A stretch of 39,816 bases of DNA from Novosphingobium aquimarinum (lineage in GTDB: Bacteria > Pseudomonadota > Alphaproteobacteria > Sphingomonadales > Sphingomonadaceae), in NCBI RefSeq assembly GCF_009746585.1, contig NZ_WRPO01000030.1, forward strand, positions 1-39,816, written 5' to 3'. Positions 15,911-25,317 of this stretch are shown piece by piece. Both the position numbers and the translations under genes were made by a program. A model generated the notes under the pieces. The model had not been told where the DNA came from and ran no database searches. It saw nothing but the letters and a program-made list of their open reading frames with translations. Positions within the stretch are counted from its first letter, which is position 1, and every line of letters starts with the position of its first letter.

Positions 15911-18900
15911 TCAAACGTCGTCCCATTCGGACGAGAATAGCCATCACCATGGCCTGATCGGGATGATCCTCGATGTTGCCGTGCGATTCCGCTGGGCGAT
16001 TATCGTCCTCACCATTTTCGCGGCAATCTATGGCGCATTCAATCTGTTGCGCCTGCCGATCGACGCGGTGCCGGATATCACCAACACACAGGTGCAGATC
16101 AATACCAGCGCGGCTGCGCTTTCGCCTTCTCAGGTGGAGACGCAGGTGACCTTTCCAATCGAAACCGGGCTTGCCGGGATCGAGGGATTGGAGATGACCC
16201 GATCGATTTCGCGCAACGGCTTCAGCCAGGTCACCGCCATCTTCGAGGAAGGCACCGACATCTACTTTGCTCGCCAACAGGTGAACGAACGTCTCGCGCC
16301 GATCGGCGCCTCGCTGCCTGAAGGGGCGGAGCCGACCATGGGGCCAATTTCCACCGGGCTTGGCGAAGTGCTCATGTATACAATCGAATACGAGCATCCC
16401 GGCGGCAAGGGAGCGACCACAGGCGGCCGGACTGGGTGGCAGAGAGATGGCAGCTTCATAACCGAGCGCGGCGACCGGCTGGAAAGCGAGGTCGCCAAGG
16501 CTGCCTATCTGCGTACTGTGCAGGACTGGGTCGTGGCACCCCTCATGCGTTCGATCGACGGCGTGGCCGGGGTCGATTCAATCGGCGGTTTCGAGAAGCA
16601 ATTCCTCGTTCAGCCCGATCCGGCACGGCTTACAGGCTACGGCCTGTCTTTCGACTCCCTGATCAATGCGCTCGAGGCCGCCAATCTCGCGGCGGGCGCC
16701 AATTTCGTGGACCGGGCCGATGAAGCCCTGCTCGTTCGCGTCGATGCGCGACTGGGCGGAATCGCCGATATCGAGGAGGCTGTCGTCGCGACGCGCGAGG
16801 GTGTGCCCATCCGCATCGGCGATGTAGCGAATGTCGAAATCGGGGGCGATCTGCGCACGGGGGCTGCTTCGCTGAATGGCGACGAAGCGGTCGTCGGCAC
16901 TGTGTTGATGCGCAGCGGTGAGAACAGCCGCACCGTATCGGCTCAGGCGGCAGACCGACTGGAAGAGGTGCGCGCATCGCTACCCGACGGCGTGGTGGCA
17001 GAAATTGTCTATAACCGCTCTTCGCTTGTCGATGCGACGATCGCCACGGTCGAAAAAAACCTGGTCGAGGGCGCCTTGCTGGTTATCGCGGTGCTGTTCC
17101 TCCTGCTCGGCAATATCCGGGCCGCCATTATCGCGGCCCTGGTCATCCCGATCTCGATGCTGATGGCGGCCATCGGCATGAACAGGCTGGGCGTCTCGGG
17201 CAATTTGATGAGCCTCGGCGCGCTCGACTTCGGCCTGATCGTCGATGGCGCGGTGATCATCGTCGAGAACAGTGTCGCGCGGCTTGCCACGCGCCAGCAT
17301 CGCGAAGGCCGGCTGCTCAGCCTGGGCGAACGCCTTACCGAGACGCGGCTTGCCGCGCAGGAGATGATCAAGCCGACGGTCTACGGACAGGCAATCATTT
17401 TGCTGGTCTATGCGCCGCTGCTCACCTTCACCGGGGTCGAGGGCAAGACGTTTTCGCCAATGGCGATTACGGTCATGCTCGCGCTGGCTTCGGCCTTTGT
17501 GCTGTCACTCACCTTCGTGCCCGCGATGATTGCGGTCCTGCTTAACAAGAAGCTGACCGAGAAGGAGGTGAAACCGATCCGTATGGCAAAGGATCGCTAC
17601 GGTCCCGCTATTCGCAAGACCATTGCGCGTCCTTGGCCGGTTATCGGTGCTGGTGCTGGCCTGTTTGCTGTCGCGGCAATAATGTTCGGCTTTCTTGGCA
17701 GTGAGTTCACTCCCCAGCTCGACGAGCGCGACATAGCGGTGCAATCGCTTCGGATTCCTTCGACCTCACTCGAACGATCCTTGGCGATGCAGCGGCGGGT
17801 CGAAGACAGGCTCGAGGAGTTTCCGCAGGTCGAGCTGGTCTTCTCGCGAACCGGTACGGCAGAAGTCGCCAGCGATCCCATGCCGCCCAACGCATCGGAT
17901 GCCTATGTCATTCTGAAACCGCGTGAGGAGTGGCCAGACCCGGATTTGCCAAAGGATGAACTCGTTGGCGAGATGGAGAGTGCACTTGGCGGTCTTGTCG
18001 GGAACCTGTACGAGTTCAGTCAGCCTATCGAACTACGTTTCAACGAACTGATCGCAGGCGTACGCGGCGATGTGGCGGTCAAGCTGTACGGCGACGATCT
18101 CACCGCACTGACCGAAGCGGCGGGCGACGTTGCAGGCGTACTTCGCGGTGTCGAGGGTGCGGCCGATGTAAAGGTGCAGCAGGTGACGGGCTTTCCGACG
18201 CTCGACATCGCTTTCGATCGTCCCACCATCGCGCGGTACGGTCTCACGGTCGAGGACGTGGCGCAATCCGTTGCCATCGCCCTTGGCGGCCGACCGGCGG
18301 GCCTGGTGTTCGAAGGCGACCGCCGCTTCGATGTCGTCGTACGCTTGGCAGACGCAACGCGCGACGATTTCGACCAGCTAGGAGCCCTGCCGATCGTCCT
18401 CGAAAACGGCGTCACGGTTCCGCTGCGAACGCTGGCCGATTTTGAGGTCGTCGATGGTCTCGCCGAAGTCCGGCGCGAACAGGGTCGCCGGCTCGTCATC
18501 GTTTCCGCCAACGTCCGCGAACGCGATCTCGGTTCCTTTGTCGAAGAAGCGCAGGAAGGTGTTTCGGCCCAGGTCGATCTGCCCCCTGCCTCCTTCATCG
18601 AGTGGGGCGGGCAGTATCAGAACCTGCAGGAAGCGCAGGCTCGGCTCGCGATCGTGGTGCCCATCTGCTTCGCCGTTGTCCTGCTCCTGCTGTACATGGC
18701 GCTTGGTGGATGGGTTCCGGCCCTGGCGGTGTTCAGCGCCATCCCGATGGCCTTGGCGGGCGGTGTGTTTGCCCTCGTGTTGAGAGGCATGCCCTTCTCG
18801 GTATCGGCGGCGGTCGGCTTTATTGCCCTGTCGGGTGTGGCTGTGCTCAACGGTCTCGTCATGATGACCGCGATCCGGCAGCGTCTTGAAAGTGGTATGC

Positions 18901-19217
18901 CACTTGATGACGCGATCGCAGATGGCGCGCTCGCGCGCCTGCGACCGGTGTTGATGACCGCGCTGGTGGCCTCACTCGGCTTTGTACCCATGGCTCTTGC
19001 AACCGGAACAGGGGCCGAAGTGCAGCGTCCTTTGGCTACGGTCGTCATTGGCGGCCTGATCACTGCGACCGCACTCACGCTGTTCGTCCTTCCCGCGATC
19101 GCGCGGCTCGTACTGCACAGTTCCGACGACGAGCGAAGCTGGCGCGAGAAGTGGTGGGACCGTCTGCGTCGCAATGTGACGAGCGATGAAGAGCGCGAAC
19201 TGAAGGACATCGCATGA
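15900..19217 (+). CDS. czcA: CzcA-type heavy-metal RND pump
   Basis: A 1105-residue inner-membrane RND transporter driving metal export with protons. Seen: 12 expected membrane segments, large periplasmic loops, and the TM4 motif ALDFGLIVDGAVIIVEN with D443, D449 and E456. DFG.IVDGAV with both aspartates marks the HME1 class (Co, Zn, Cd). The N-terminus has a short His-rich piece (SHHHGL). There is an insert of about 25 residues in the first periplasmic loop (YEHPGGKGATTGGRTGW and on), which partly explains why it is longer than the usual roughly 1050 residues. ATG 15900 follows AAGGAGG at 15884-15890. Next gene starts 22 bases after the stop. Confidence 0.93.
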   Translation: MAIDQTSSHSDENSHHHGLIGMILDVAVRFRWAIIVLTIFAAIYGAFNLLRLPIDAVPDITNTQVQINTSAAALSPSQVETQVTFPIETGLAGIEGLEMTRSISRNGFSQVTAIFEEGTDIYFARQQVNERLAPIGASLPEGAEPTMGPISTGLGEVLMYTIEYEHPGGKGATTGGRTGWQRDGSFITERGDRLESEVAKAAYLRTVQDWVVAPLMRSIDGVAGVDSIGGFEKQFLVQPDPARLTGYGLSFDSLINALEAANLAAGANFVDRADEALLVRVDARLGGIADIEEAVVATREGVPIRIGDVANVEIGGDLRTGAASLNGDEAVVGTVLMRSGENSRTVSAQAADRLEEVRASLPDGVVAEIVYNRSSLVDATIATVEKNLVEGALLVIAVLFLLLGNIRAAIIAALVIPISMLMAAIGMNRLGVSGNLMSLGALDFGLIVDGAVIIVENSVARLATRQHREGRLLSLGERLTETRLAAQEMIKPTVYGQAIILLVYAPLLTFTGVEGKTFSPMAITVMLALASAFVLSLTFVPAMIAVLLNKKLTEKEVKPIRMAKDRYGPAIRKTIARPWPVIGAGAGLFAVAAIMFGFLGSEFTPQLDERDIAVQSLRIPSTSLERSLAMQRRVEDRLEEFPQVELVFSRTGTAEVASDPMPPNASDAYVILKPREEWPDPDLPKDELVGEMESALGGLVGNLYEFSQPIELRFNELIAGVRGDVAVKLYGDDLTALTEAAGDVAGVLRGVEGAADVKVQQVTGFPTLDIAFDRPTIARYGLTVEDVAQSVAIALGGRPAGLVFEGDRRFDVVVRLADATRDDFDQLGALPIVLENGVTVPLRTLADFEVVDGLAEVRREQGRRLVIVSANVRERDLGSFVEEAQEGVSAQVDLPPASFIEWGGQYQNLQEAQARLAIVVPICFAVVLLLLYMALGGWVPALAVFSAIPMALAGGVFALVLRGMPFSVSAAVGFIALSGVAVLNGLVMMTAIRQRLESGMPLDDAIADGALARLRPVLMTALVASLGFVPMALATGTGAEVQRPLATVVIGGLITATALTLFVLPAIARLVLHSSDDERSWREKWWDRLRRNVTSDEERELKDIA

Positions 19218-19239
19218 CCGATCGGGAAAGGAGAATACG

Positions 19240-19611
19240 GTGCTGGCACTGAAGGAAGAGAACGGACTGCTCTGGATACGCGCCGGAGGCAGGCTGGAGG
19301 ATGAAGACTATAACCGCTTTGTTCCCCAATTCGAACGTATCGCGGAGCGCGAGGCCGGCACCGTCCCGATGGTAATCGAGCTCGCGCCTGATTTTTCGGG
19401 CTGGGACCTCGGAGGTCTCTGGCGCGATCTCAAGTTCGACGTCCGGCATAAGGATTGTTTCGGCCGGATCGCCATAATCGGTGACAGCAAATGGGAAGAG
19501 TGGGGCACGGAGATGTCATCGTCGCTCTTCCGCGCCGAAATGAAGTTCTTCCAACCATCACAGCGTAGTCATGCCGAAAGCTGGGTACGAACCGGGGAGG
19601 ACGCAGCATGA
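19240..19611 (+). CDS. SpoIIAA-like STAS-domain protein
   Basis: A 123-residue cytosolic protein resembling the SpoIIAA-like (STAS/SEC14-related) family. Seen: beginning LALKEENGLLWIRAGGRLEDEDYNRF, the middle PMVIELAPDFSGWDLGGLWRDLKFD and the strand-helix CFGRIAIIGDSKWEEWG. No signal peptide, no membrane segment, one cysteine. Start is GTG at 19240 with AAAGGAG at 19227-19233; the end overlaps the next CDF gene by four bases. Family members are found near metal and ion transport genes, but their biochemical role is not established. A regulatory or docking role for the neighbouring transporters is only an inference. Confidence 0.75.
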   Translation: MLALKEENGLLWIRAGGRLEDEDYNRFVPQFERIAEREAGTVPMVIELAPDFSGWDLGGLWRDLKFDVRHKDCFGRIAIIGDSKWEEWGTEMSSSLFRAEMKFFQPSQRSHAESWVRTGEDAA

Positions 19612-20237
19612 GTGGCGGTCATGAGGTCGATGTCGGGTCGCCTGAAAAGCGCAAGACCCTGTGGGTTGTCCTGTGGCTTAACGTGGCCATCGCGATCGGC
19701 TTTTTCGCGGTCGGGTATTTTGCCGATTCCAACGCGCTGTTGGCAAACGGCCTCGATAATTCATCGGATGCAATCGTCTATGCGCTCAGCCTGCTTGCGC
19801 TAACCCGCTCGCGGACCTGGAAGCGCGGAGCCGCGCGCTTCTCCGGCATCATGCTGCTGATCTTCTCTGCTGGGGTCATTTTCGATGCTTACCGTCGGTT
19901 CGTGGAAGGTTCCGATCCGGGCGGCATGCTGATGATGGCGATGGCGTTCGTCGCGGGATTGGTGAATCTCTACTGCCTGCGCCTGTTGCAGAAGATGGAG
20001 AACAAGGACGTCAATATGCGGGCGGCGACAACGTTCAGCTTCAACGACTTCATCTCCAATGGCGGGATCATCATCGCCGGCATCGTTGTGCTGATTACCG
20101 GTGCCAACTGGCCCGATCTGGTGGTCGGAATAGCGGTCGCCTGCATAGCGCTCTACGGCGGAGTGCAGATCCTGCGCGATACGCATATGGATGTGCATGA
20201 GGAGGCGGGGACCGTCCACGGCGAGAAAAGGAATTGA
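19608..20237 (+). CDS. Short CDF-family cation transporter
   Basis: A 209-residue membrane protein with the CDF transmembrane core and almost no C-terminal cytosolic domain. Seen: six hydrophobic segments, TM2 metal-site region LLANGLDNSSDAIVYALSLLAL (DxxxD form) and TM5 region FSFNDFISNGGIIIAG (NDxxxN form). CDF proteins normally continue about 90 residues with a dimerising ferredoxin-like domain, which is absent here. Likely role: cytosol-to-periplasm transport of Zn or related metal, feeding the CzcCBA pump. It overlaps the STAS gene by four bases and the next gene by four bases, so it lies inside a tightly packed operon. The substrate is not determined. Confidence 0.82.
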   Translation: MSGGHEVDVGSPEKRKTLWVVLWLNVAIAIGFFAVGYFADSNALLANGLDNSSDAIVYALSLLALTRSRTWKRGAARFSGIMLLIFSAGVIFDAYRRFVEGSDPGGMLMMAMAFVAGLVNLYCLRLLQKMENKDVNMRAATTFSFNDFISNGGIIIAGIVVLITGANWPDLVVGIAVACIALYGGVQILRDTHMDVHEEAGTVHGEKRN

Positions 20238-21103
20238 CGCTATTCGATACTTTGTTTGCCGCGCAGGACCTTTCGCGGGTCCTTGTCCTGGCGATGCTAG
20301 CAGGCATCGGGGTCATGATTGGCGGCAAATTGGCGAAAGGCAATTGGAACTTCCTGCATCCGCTCCTGCCAGGCGGCGTTTCGGGTGCCTTTACAGCCCT
20401 TGCCGTCTTGCTAACTCTTCCGCTGGGACAATCCCCTCTCACCCGCTGGGCACTCACTGGTTTGATGCTGGCGGGCGGGCTGCTACTTCTGCTTTTCAGC
20501 GAGCTTGGCCGATACGCAAGACTCAGACGGGGTGATGACGGACCCGAGCGATGTTTCGATAGGCCAACCCTGGTTCGTCGCATCTCGGTGTCGATTGCGT
20601 TCGAAATCCTGCCTTACAGCGTTCTCTTGGGTGCTGCCGCTGCGGCATCCGCGACGACAGCAGTGGCGGTGTCTGCAGCGCTTGTTTTTGCGAACCTGGA
20701 AATAGGACGCCAGGCGATCGATGAATACCGATCCGCCCAAGTGAGCAGGATGGACCAGCTTGCGCTACTTGTCCTCTTTTCCCTGCTTTTCATCGGCATC
20801 GCTCTCTTGACCTTTTGGGCGCTGCACGGATTCACCGACAGCGGGCGAGGTTGGCTAGCGGCTATTATCCCGGGCTTTCTTATAGTTGCATCGGCGCGCG
20901 CGCTGCTTCGCATGGGAACCGGATCGGTCGCCGCCAATCACATGACGCTCCCGGCATTTGTCGGAGGATTCGCCCTGCTCGGCCTCGCGATCTCGGCGCT
21001 TGGAGAACTGTCGCGCGAACTCGATGTTTCGAACAGCACGTTCCAGCATTCCCCCGCGCAGTCCGTTACGACGACCAAGAGAAGAGAAAAAGGAGGCAGG
21101 TAA
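20234..21103 (+). CDS. Polytopic membrane protein, possibly a divergent ZIP-like transporter
   Basis: A 289-residue integral membrane protein with about seven or eight hydrophobic segments, located between two CDF genes. I do not recognise a firm family. The stretch FEILPYSVLLGAAAAASATT and then ALVFANLEIGRQAID is laid out like ZIP transporters' TM4 and TM5 (where HxxPEG motifs occur), but the histidines are replaced, so if it is ZIP-derived it has lost the usual metal ligands. The start is TTG at 20234, overlapping the previous stop (ATTGA) and preceded by AAAAGG; an ATG at 20294 is another option. The end overlaps the next ATG (TAATG). A role in zinc or other metal handling is inferred from position only. 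Confidence 0.55.
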   Translation: MTLFDTLFAAQDLSRVLVLAMLAGIGVMIGGKLAKGNWNFLHPLLPGGVSGAFTALAVLLTLPLGQSPLTRWALTGLMLAGGLLLLLFSELGRYARLRRGDDGPERCFDRPTLVRRISVSIAFEILPYSVLLGAAAAASATTAVAVSAALVFANLEIGRQAIDEYRSAQVSRMDQLALLVLFSLLFIGIALLTFWALHGFTDSGRGWLAAIIPGFLIVASARALLRMGTGSVAANHMTLPAFVGGFALLGLAISALGELSRELDVSNSTFQHSPAQSVTTTKRREKGGR

Positions 21104-22056
21104 TGGCACAATCCGGCGGTCATGCCGGGCACAGTCACGGCGAAGAGAACATGAGCGACGGCCGCCTTGTATTGGCCGTCGCCCTCAACGTCCTGCTGAC
21201 TGTTGCCCAGATCATCGGGGGGATATTGTCGGGTTCGCTCGCACTGATCGCCGATGCGCTGCACAACTTCAGCGACGCGGCATCGCTTGGACTGGCTCTG
21301 TTTGCGAGGCGGATCGGGCGCCGGCCAGCCGACAAGCTTATGACCTTCGGCTATGCTCGTGCGGAAGTCGTGGCAGCTCTCATCAATCTGACGACTTTGC
21401 TTATCATCGGCTTCTATCTGCTCGTCGAGGCGATCAACCGTTTCGCAGACCCTCAACCCGTTGAGGGGTGGACCGTAATCTGGGTCGCCGGGATAGCGTT
21501 GGTGATCGACGTGGTTACGGCGGTGATGGTCTACGCCAGCTCGAAAAACTCCCTCAACATGAAAGCCGCCTTTCTGCACAATGTGTCCGATGCGCTGGCT
21601 TCGGTCGGTGTGATCGTGGCTGGCGTACTCATTCTGCGATACGAACTTTATATCGCCGATCTGATCATCACCGTGGTCATTGCTGCCTATGTGATCTGGC
21701 AAGGCGTCACTTTGTTGCCTCGCACGGTGCGGCTCTTGATGGGTGCGGTGCCGGACGAAAGCGAGTTCGATCGCATTGTGTGCGACCTGCGTGACACAGA
21801 AGGCGTGGCCGACGTCCATCACGTCCATATCTGGAGCATCAGCGAGCATTATCGCGCGCTTGAGGCGCATATCGTTCCTGCCGAATCTTCGTTGCAGGCT
21901 TTCGAGGATGTGAAGGCGCGGGCTCGCGGTATGCTCGAGACGCAGCACGCCATCGCCCATGCAACGTTCGAAGCCTGTCTCGCTGCGGACTGTGATCCGG
22001 ACATGATCCCGGACCATCAGGTCGAGAAGAACCATCACCATGACCACGACCATTGA
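21103..22056 (+). CDS. czcD: CzcD-type cation diffusion facilitator
   Basis: A 317-residue CDF transporter of the zinc (CzcD/ZitB) type. Seen: a His-rich start (GGHAGHSHGEEN), six membrane segments, the tetrahedral zinc site in TM2 (LIADALHNFSDAASL, HxxxD) and TM5 (FLHNVSDALASVGV, HxxxD), a C-terminal cytosolic domain (VADVHHVHIWSISEHYRALEAH) and a His-rich end (KNHHHDHDH). It exports zinc, cadmium or cobalt from cytosol to periplasm. ATG 21103 overlaps the previous TAA and follows AGGAGG at 21091-21096; a long in-frame extension upstream to 20815 is only the shadow of the preceding gene. It probably closes the czc operon. Confidence 0.92.
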   Translation: MAQSGGHAGHSHGEENMSDGRLVLAVALNVLLTVAQIIGGILSGSLALIADALHNFSDAASLGLALFARRIGRRPADKLMTFGYARAEVVAALINLTTLLIIGFYLLVEAINRFADPQPVEGWTVIWVAGIALVIDVVTAVMVYASSKNSLNMKAAFLHNVSDALASVGVIVAGVLILRYELYIADLIITVVIAAYVIWQGVTLLPRTVRLLMGAVPDESEFDRIVCDLRDTEGVADVHHVHIWSISEHYRALEAHIVPAESSLQAFEDVKARARGMLETQHAIAHATFEACLAADCDPDMIPDHQVEKNHHHDHDH

Positions 22057-22148
22057 CAAGCGCGGCGATCGGGTCGGTCGCTGTGGGCAAGCAGCTTGGC
22101 AGCGCACGGCATGAACCGCCCTGCAACTCGTAAAATGAGGACCAACGA

Positions 22149-23789
22149 ATGAAAGCATCCGATCTCATGGTCGCCGCACTCGAAGCCGAGGGAGTCGAAT
22201 ATGTTTTCGCCGTTCCAGGCGAAGAGAACCTGGATCTCCTGGAATCGCTGCGAACTTCCGCCATCACGCTGGTTCTGGCCCGTCACGAACAGGGCGCTGG
22301 CTTCATGGCGGCGACCTATGGCCGCCTGACCGGCAAGGCAGGTGTGTGCCTGGCAACGCTCGGGCCTGGTGCCACGAACCTGACCACACCGGCGGCCTAT
22401 GCCGCGCTCGGGGCCTTTCCGCTCGTCATTATTACCGGGCAGAAACCGATCAAGACCTCGAAACAGGCCCAGTTCCAGATTGTCGACGTCGTTTCCCTGT
22501 TTACGCCGCTCTGCAAGGCTTCGACCCAGATCGTGAACGGCAATCGCATTCCCTCGCTCGTTCGCGAAGGGTTCCGTCTGGCGCAGGAAGAAAGACCCGG
22601 AGCCGTCCTCCTGGAACTGCCCGAAGATATCGCTGAAGAGGAAACGATCGAACCGGTCATACCGCCGCATGACAGGCGTTATGCGGTCGCCGGAGATGCT
22701 GCGCTCGACGAAGCGGCCCGGCGTATTCTTGCTGCGGAACGGCCCTTGCTATTGATCGGAGCTGGAGCGAACCGCCGCCGCGCTTCGAAAGCGTTGCGCA
22801 AATTCGTGTCTGATACCGGCTTTCCCTTCTTCGACACCCAGATGGGCAAGGGCGTGGTCGATGAAGATAGCGAACTCTATCTGGGCACTGCGGCGCTATC
22901 GTCGGGCGATTATGTTCACTGCGCGATCGAGAAGGCCGATCTGATCGTCAATATCGGTCACGACGTGGTGGAGAAGCCGCCCTTCTTCATGGAGCCGGAC
23001 GGTCAGACCGTCATCCATATCAATTACAAGGCGGCTGAAGTCGATCAGGTCTACTTCCCGCAGCTCGAAGTCATCGGCGACATCGCCGGATCGGTCGAGC
23101 GGCTGGGAAGCCGCCTCGATGGCAAGCTGCAGTGCGACCGCAGCTATTATACCGCCCTGCATCACGAGATTGCTTCGCACATCTCCGAGACCAGCGACGA
23201 CGAACGTTTTCCGATGGTCCCCCAGCGCGTGGTTGCCGACGTACGCAGCGTAATGGCGCGCGATGATATCGTTGCGCTCGACAACGGCATCTACAAGATC
23301 TGGTTCGCCAGAAACTACATCGCCCACGAGCCTGGCACCATCCTGCTCGACAATGCATTGGCGACGATGGGCGCGGGCCTTCCATCGGCCATGATGGCTG
23401 CGATGCTGGCGCCGGGGCGCAGAGTGCTCGCGGTATGCGGCGATGGCGGGTTCATGATGAACTCGCAGGAACTGGAAACGGCCGTCAGGCTTGGACTGAA
23501 CCTTGTCGTTCTCGTTCTGAATGATGCAGCATACGGGATGATCCGCTGGAAGCAGGACCAGCTTGGCTTTCCGGACTACGGCCTGACCTTTTCCAATCCC
23601 GACTTTGTCACCTACGCACAAAGCTATGGAGCGACCGGCCACCGTGTCGAGCGAAGCGCGGATCTGGTTTCGGTCCTGAACGCCGCATTCGAGGCTGGCG
23701 GCGTGCACCTTGTCGACCTGCCCGTCGATTATTCCGAAAACAAGAAGGTGCTGATCGACGAACTCGGCGCAAAGGTGTGCGAGCTATGA
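22149..23789 (+). CDS. Acetolactate-synthase-like ThDP enzyme (large subunit)
   Basis: A 546-residue thiamine diphosphate enzyme of the acetolactate synthase family. Seen: the N-terminal Pyr domain with the catalytic glutamate in LARHEQGAGFMAATYGRLTGK, LGPGATNLTTPAAYA, a central nucleotide-like domain (RPLLLIGAGANRRRA) and the PP domain with the ThDP/Mg motif GDGGFMMNSQELETAVRLGLNLVVLVLNDAAYG. No small regulatory subunit gene follows, so a stand-alone (AlsS-like or related) enzyme is likelier than the biosynthetic IlvB; other ThDP reactions such as glyoxylate or oxalate chemistry cannot be excluded. ATG 22149 has GAGGA upstream at 22137-22141. It is 92 bases past czcD and overlaps the aldehyde dehydrogenase gene. 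Why it is in a metal cluster is not explained by the sequence. Confidence 0.82.
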   Translation: MKASDLMVAALEAEGVEYVFAVPGEENLDLLESLRTSAITLVLARHEQGAGFMAATYGRLTGKAGVCLATLGPGATNLTTPAAYAALGAFPLVIITGQKPIKTSKQAQFQIVDVVSLFTPLCKASTQIVNGNRIPSLVREGFRLAQEERPGAVLLELPEDIAEEETIEPVIPPHDRRYAVAGDAALDEAARRILAAERPLLLIGAGANRRRASKALRKFVSDTGFPFFDTQMGKGVVDEDSELYLGTAALSSGDYVHCAIEKADLIVNIGHDVVEKPPFFMEPDGQTVIHINYKAAEVDQVYFPQLEVIGDIAGSVERLGSRLDGKLQCDRSYYTALHHEIASHISETSDDERFPMVPQRVVADVRSVMARDDIVALDNGIYKIWFARNYIAHEPGTILLDNALATMGAGLPSAMMAAMLAPGRRVLAVCGDGGFMMNSQELETAVRLGLNLVVLVLNDAAYGMIRWKQDQLGFPDYGLTFSNPDFVTYAQSYGATGHRVERSADLVSVLNAAFEAGGVHLVDLPVDYSENKKVLIDELGAKVCEL

Positions 23790-25180
23790 AAACGATCGTT
23801 CACAATCCCTTCGACCGCTCGCCGATTGCAGAAGTAGCGCTTGTCGACTGGGCTCAAATCGATGAATGGCTGAATGAAGCGCAGTTGCTCCACCGCGACC
23901 GCCATGGCTGGCTTGCCGTGCACGAGCGTATCGCCATCCTCCGGCGGGCTGCGGATATCATGCGCGAACGAGCCGAGGATCTGGCTCTCCAGATCGTCAG
24001 GGAGGGCGGCAAACCCCTGGTCGATGCGCGCGTGGAAGCCAGTCGCGCAATCAACAGCGTCGACTTGTGCGTTCAGGCGCTCAGCGATGGCGGCGGTCAC
24101 AAGATCCCCATGGACCTGACAGAAGCGGGTGCGGGAAGGACGGCATATACATTCCGCGAACCGATCGGTCCTGTCGTGGCGATCTCGGCATTCAATCACC
24201 CCCTCAACCTGATCGTCCATCAGGTTGGACCGGCGGTAGCAGCCGGGTGCCCCGTTCTCATCAAGCCTGCGCTGGAAACGCCTCTGTCATGCCAGAGCTT
24301 CGTGAGCATTCTTCATGAAGCCGGCCTGCCCGAGGCCTGGTGCCGGTTCGCACCTTGCGGCAACGATATTGCCGAAAGAATGGTAACCGATCCGCGCACG
24401 GAGTTCTTCTCATTCATCGGTTCTGCGAAGATCGGCTGGATGCTTCGCTCGAAGCTGGCGCCGGGAACCCGCATTGCTCTCGAGCACGGCGGCGCGGCGC
24501 CGGTAATCGTGGACAGCGGCGTGGAGCGCGCAGCAGTGATCGCCTCGTTGCTCAAAGGCGGGTTCTATCATTCGGGTCAGGTCTGCGTTTCCGTGCAGCG
24601 CGTGTACGTCCCTGCTGCAGAATTGAAAGACTTCGCTCATGACCTAAGGCGAGCTGCCGAAAAGCTGGTAGTGGGCGATCCCGCCGATGCTGAGACCCAA
24701 TGCGGACCCCTGATCCGAACGGAGGAAGTTGACCGCGTCGAACGCTGGGTCGATGAAGCCATCGCAGCAGGAGGCACCCTGGTGTGCGGGGGAAGCCGTC
24801 TGAGTGACACTCTTTTCTCCCCGACCGTCATTGTCGATCCTCCCGAAAGTGCCAAGATATCCCGGGAAGAAATCTTCGGCCCCGTGATCTGCGTGTATGG
24901 CTATGACGATATCGACCTGGCTATCGAGCAGGCCAATGCCCTGCCTTACGCCTTTCAGGCCGCTGTATTCAGCGATCGGCTGTCAATCGCCAATCATTGC
25001 ATACAGTCTCTGGCGGGATCGGCTGTGATGGTGAACGACCATACGGCATTCCGCGTGGACTGGATGCCTTTTGCAGGGCTGCGCCGCTCCGGGCTTGGCG
25101 TCGGCGGGATCCCCTACACTATGGCGGATATGAGCATTGAAAAAATGGCCGTCTGGAACTGGCCTGCGGCGGCATCATAG
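23786..25180 (+). CDS. Aldehyde dehydrogenase family protein
   Basis: A 464-residue NAD(P)-dependent aldehyde dehydrogenase. Seen: the Rossmann stretch GPVVAISAFNHPLNLIVHQVGPAVAAGCPVLIKPA, the cofactor loop FFSFIGSAKIGWML, the catalytic glutamate in IALEHGGAAPVIV, and the catalytic cysteine in YHSGQVCVSVQRVYV. The C-terminal SREEIFGPVICVYGY and NDHTAFRVDWMPFAGLRRSG are also typical. It falls near the lactaldehyde, succinic semialdehyde or phosphonoacetaldehyde group, but the substrate cannot be read. ATG 23786 overlaps the previous stop (ATGA), giving a two-enzyme operon: a ThDP carboligase or decarboxylase whose aldehyde product this enzyme might oxidise. A start nine bases earlier is possible. 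Confidence 0.87.
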   Translation: MKTIVHNPFDRSPIAEVALVDWAQIDEWLNEAQLLHRDRHGWLAVHERIAILRRAADIMRERAEDLALQIVREGGKPLVDARVEASRAINSVDLCVQALSDGGGHKIPMDLTEAGAGRTAYTFREPIGPVVAISAFNHPLNLIVHQVGPAVAAGCPVLIKPALETPLSCQSFVSILHEAGLPEAWCRFAPCGNDIAERMVTDPRTEFFSFIGSAKIGWMLRSKLAPGTRIALEHGGAAPVIVDSGVERAAVIASLLKGGFYHSGQVCVSVQRVYVPAAELKDFAHDLRRAAEKLVVGDPADAETQCGPLIRTEEVDRVERWVDEAIAAGGTLVCGGSRLSDTLFSPTVIVDPPESAKISREEIFGPVICVYGYDDIDLAIEQANALPYAFQAAVFSDRLSIANHCIQSLAGSAVMVNDHTAFRVDWMPFAGLRRSGLGVGGIPYTMADMSIEKMAVWNWPAAAS

Positions 25181-25317
25181 CCCGTTCGACAGACCCGGGA
25201 TGGCGACACGGGCAGCTTCGCACTCGTCGGCCTTTCCCGAAGTTAAGTCTCTTATGGGCGGCCGACAAAAGCCGTGCATTGGCGAGCCTGACCGAACTGG
25301 CGCACGAGGCGCGGACA

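Noticed and set aside
20938..22158. A 406-codon minus-strand frame opposite the CzcD-type gene
   Set aside because: It is a shadow of the membrane protein and CzcD genes; its histidine-poor translation shows no motif.
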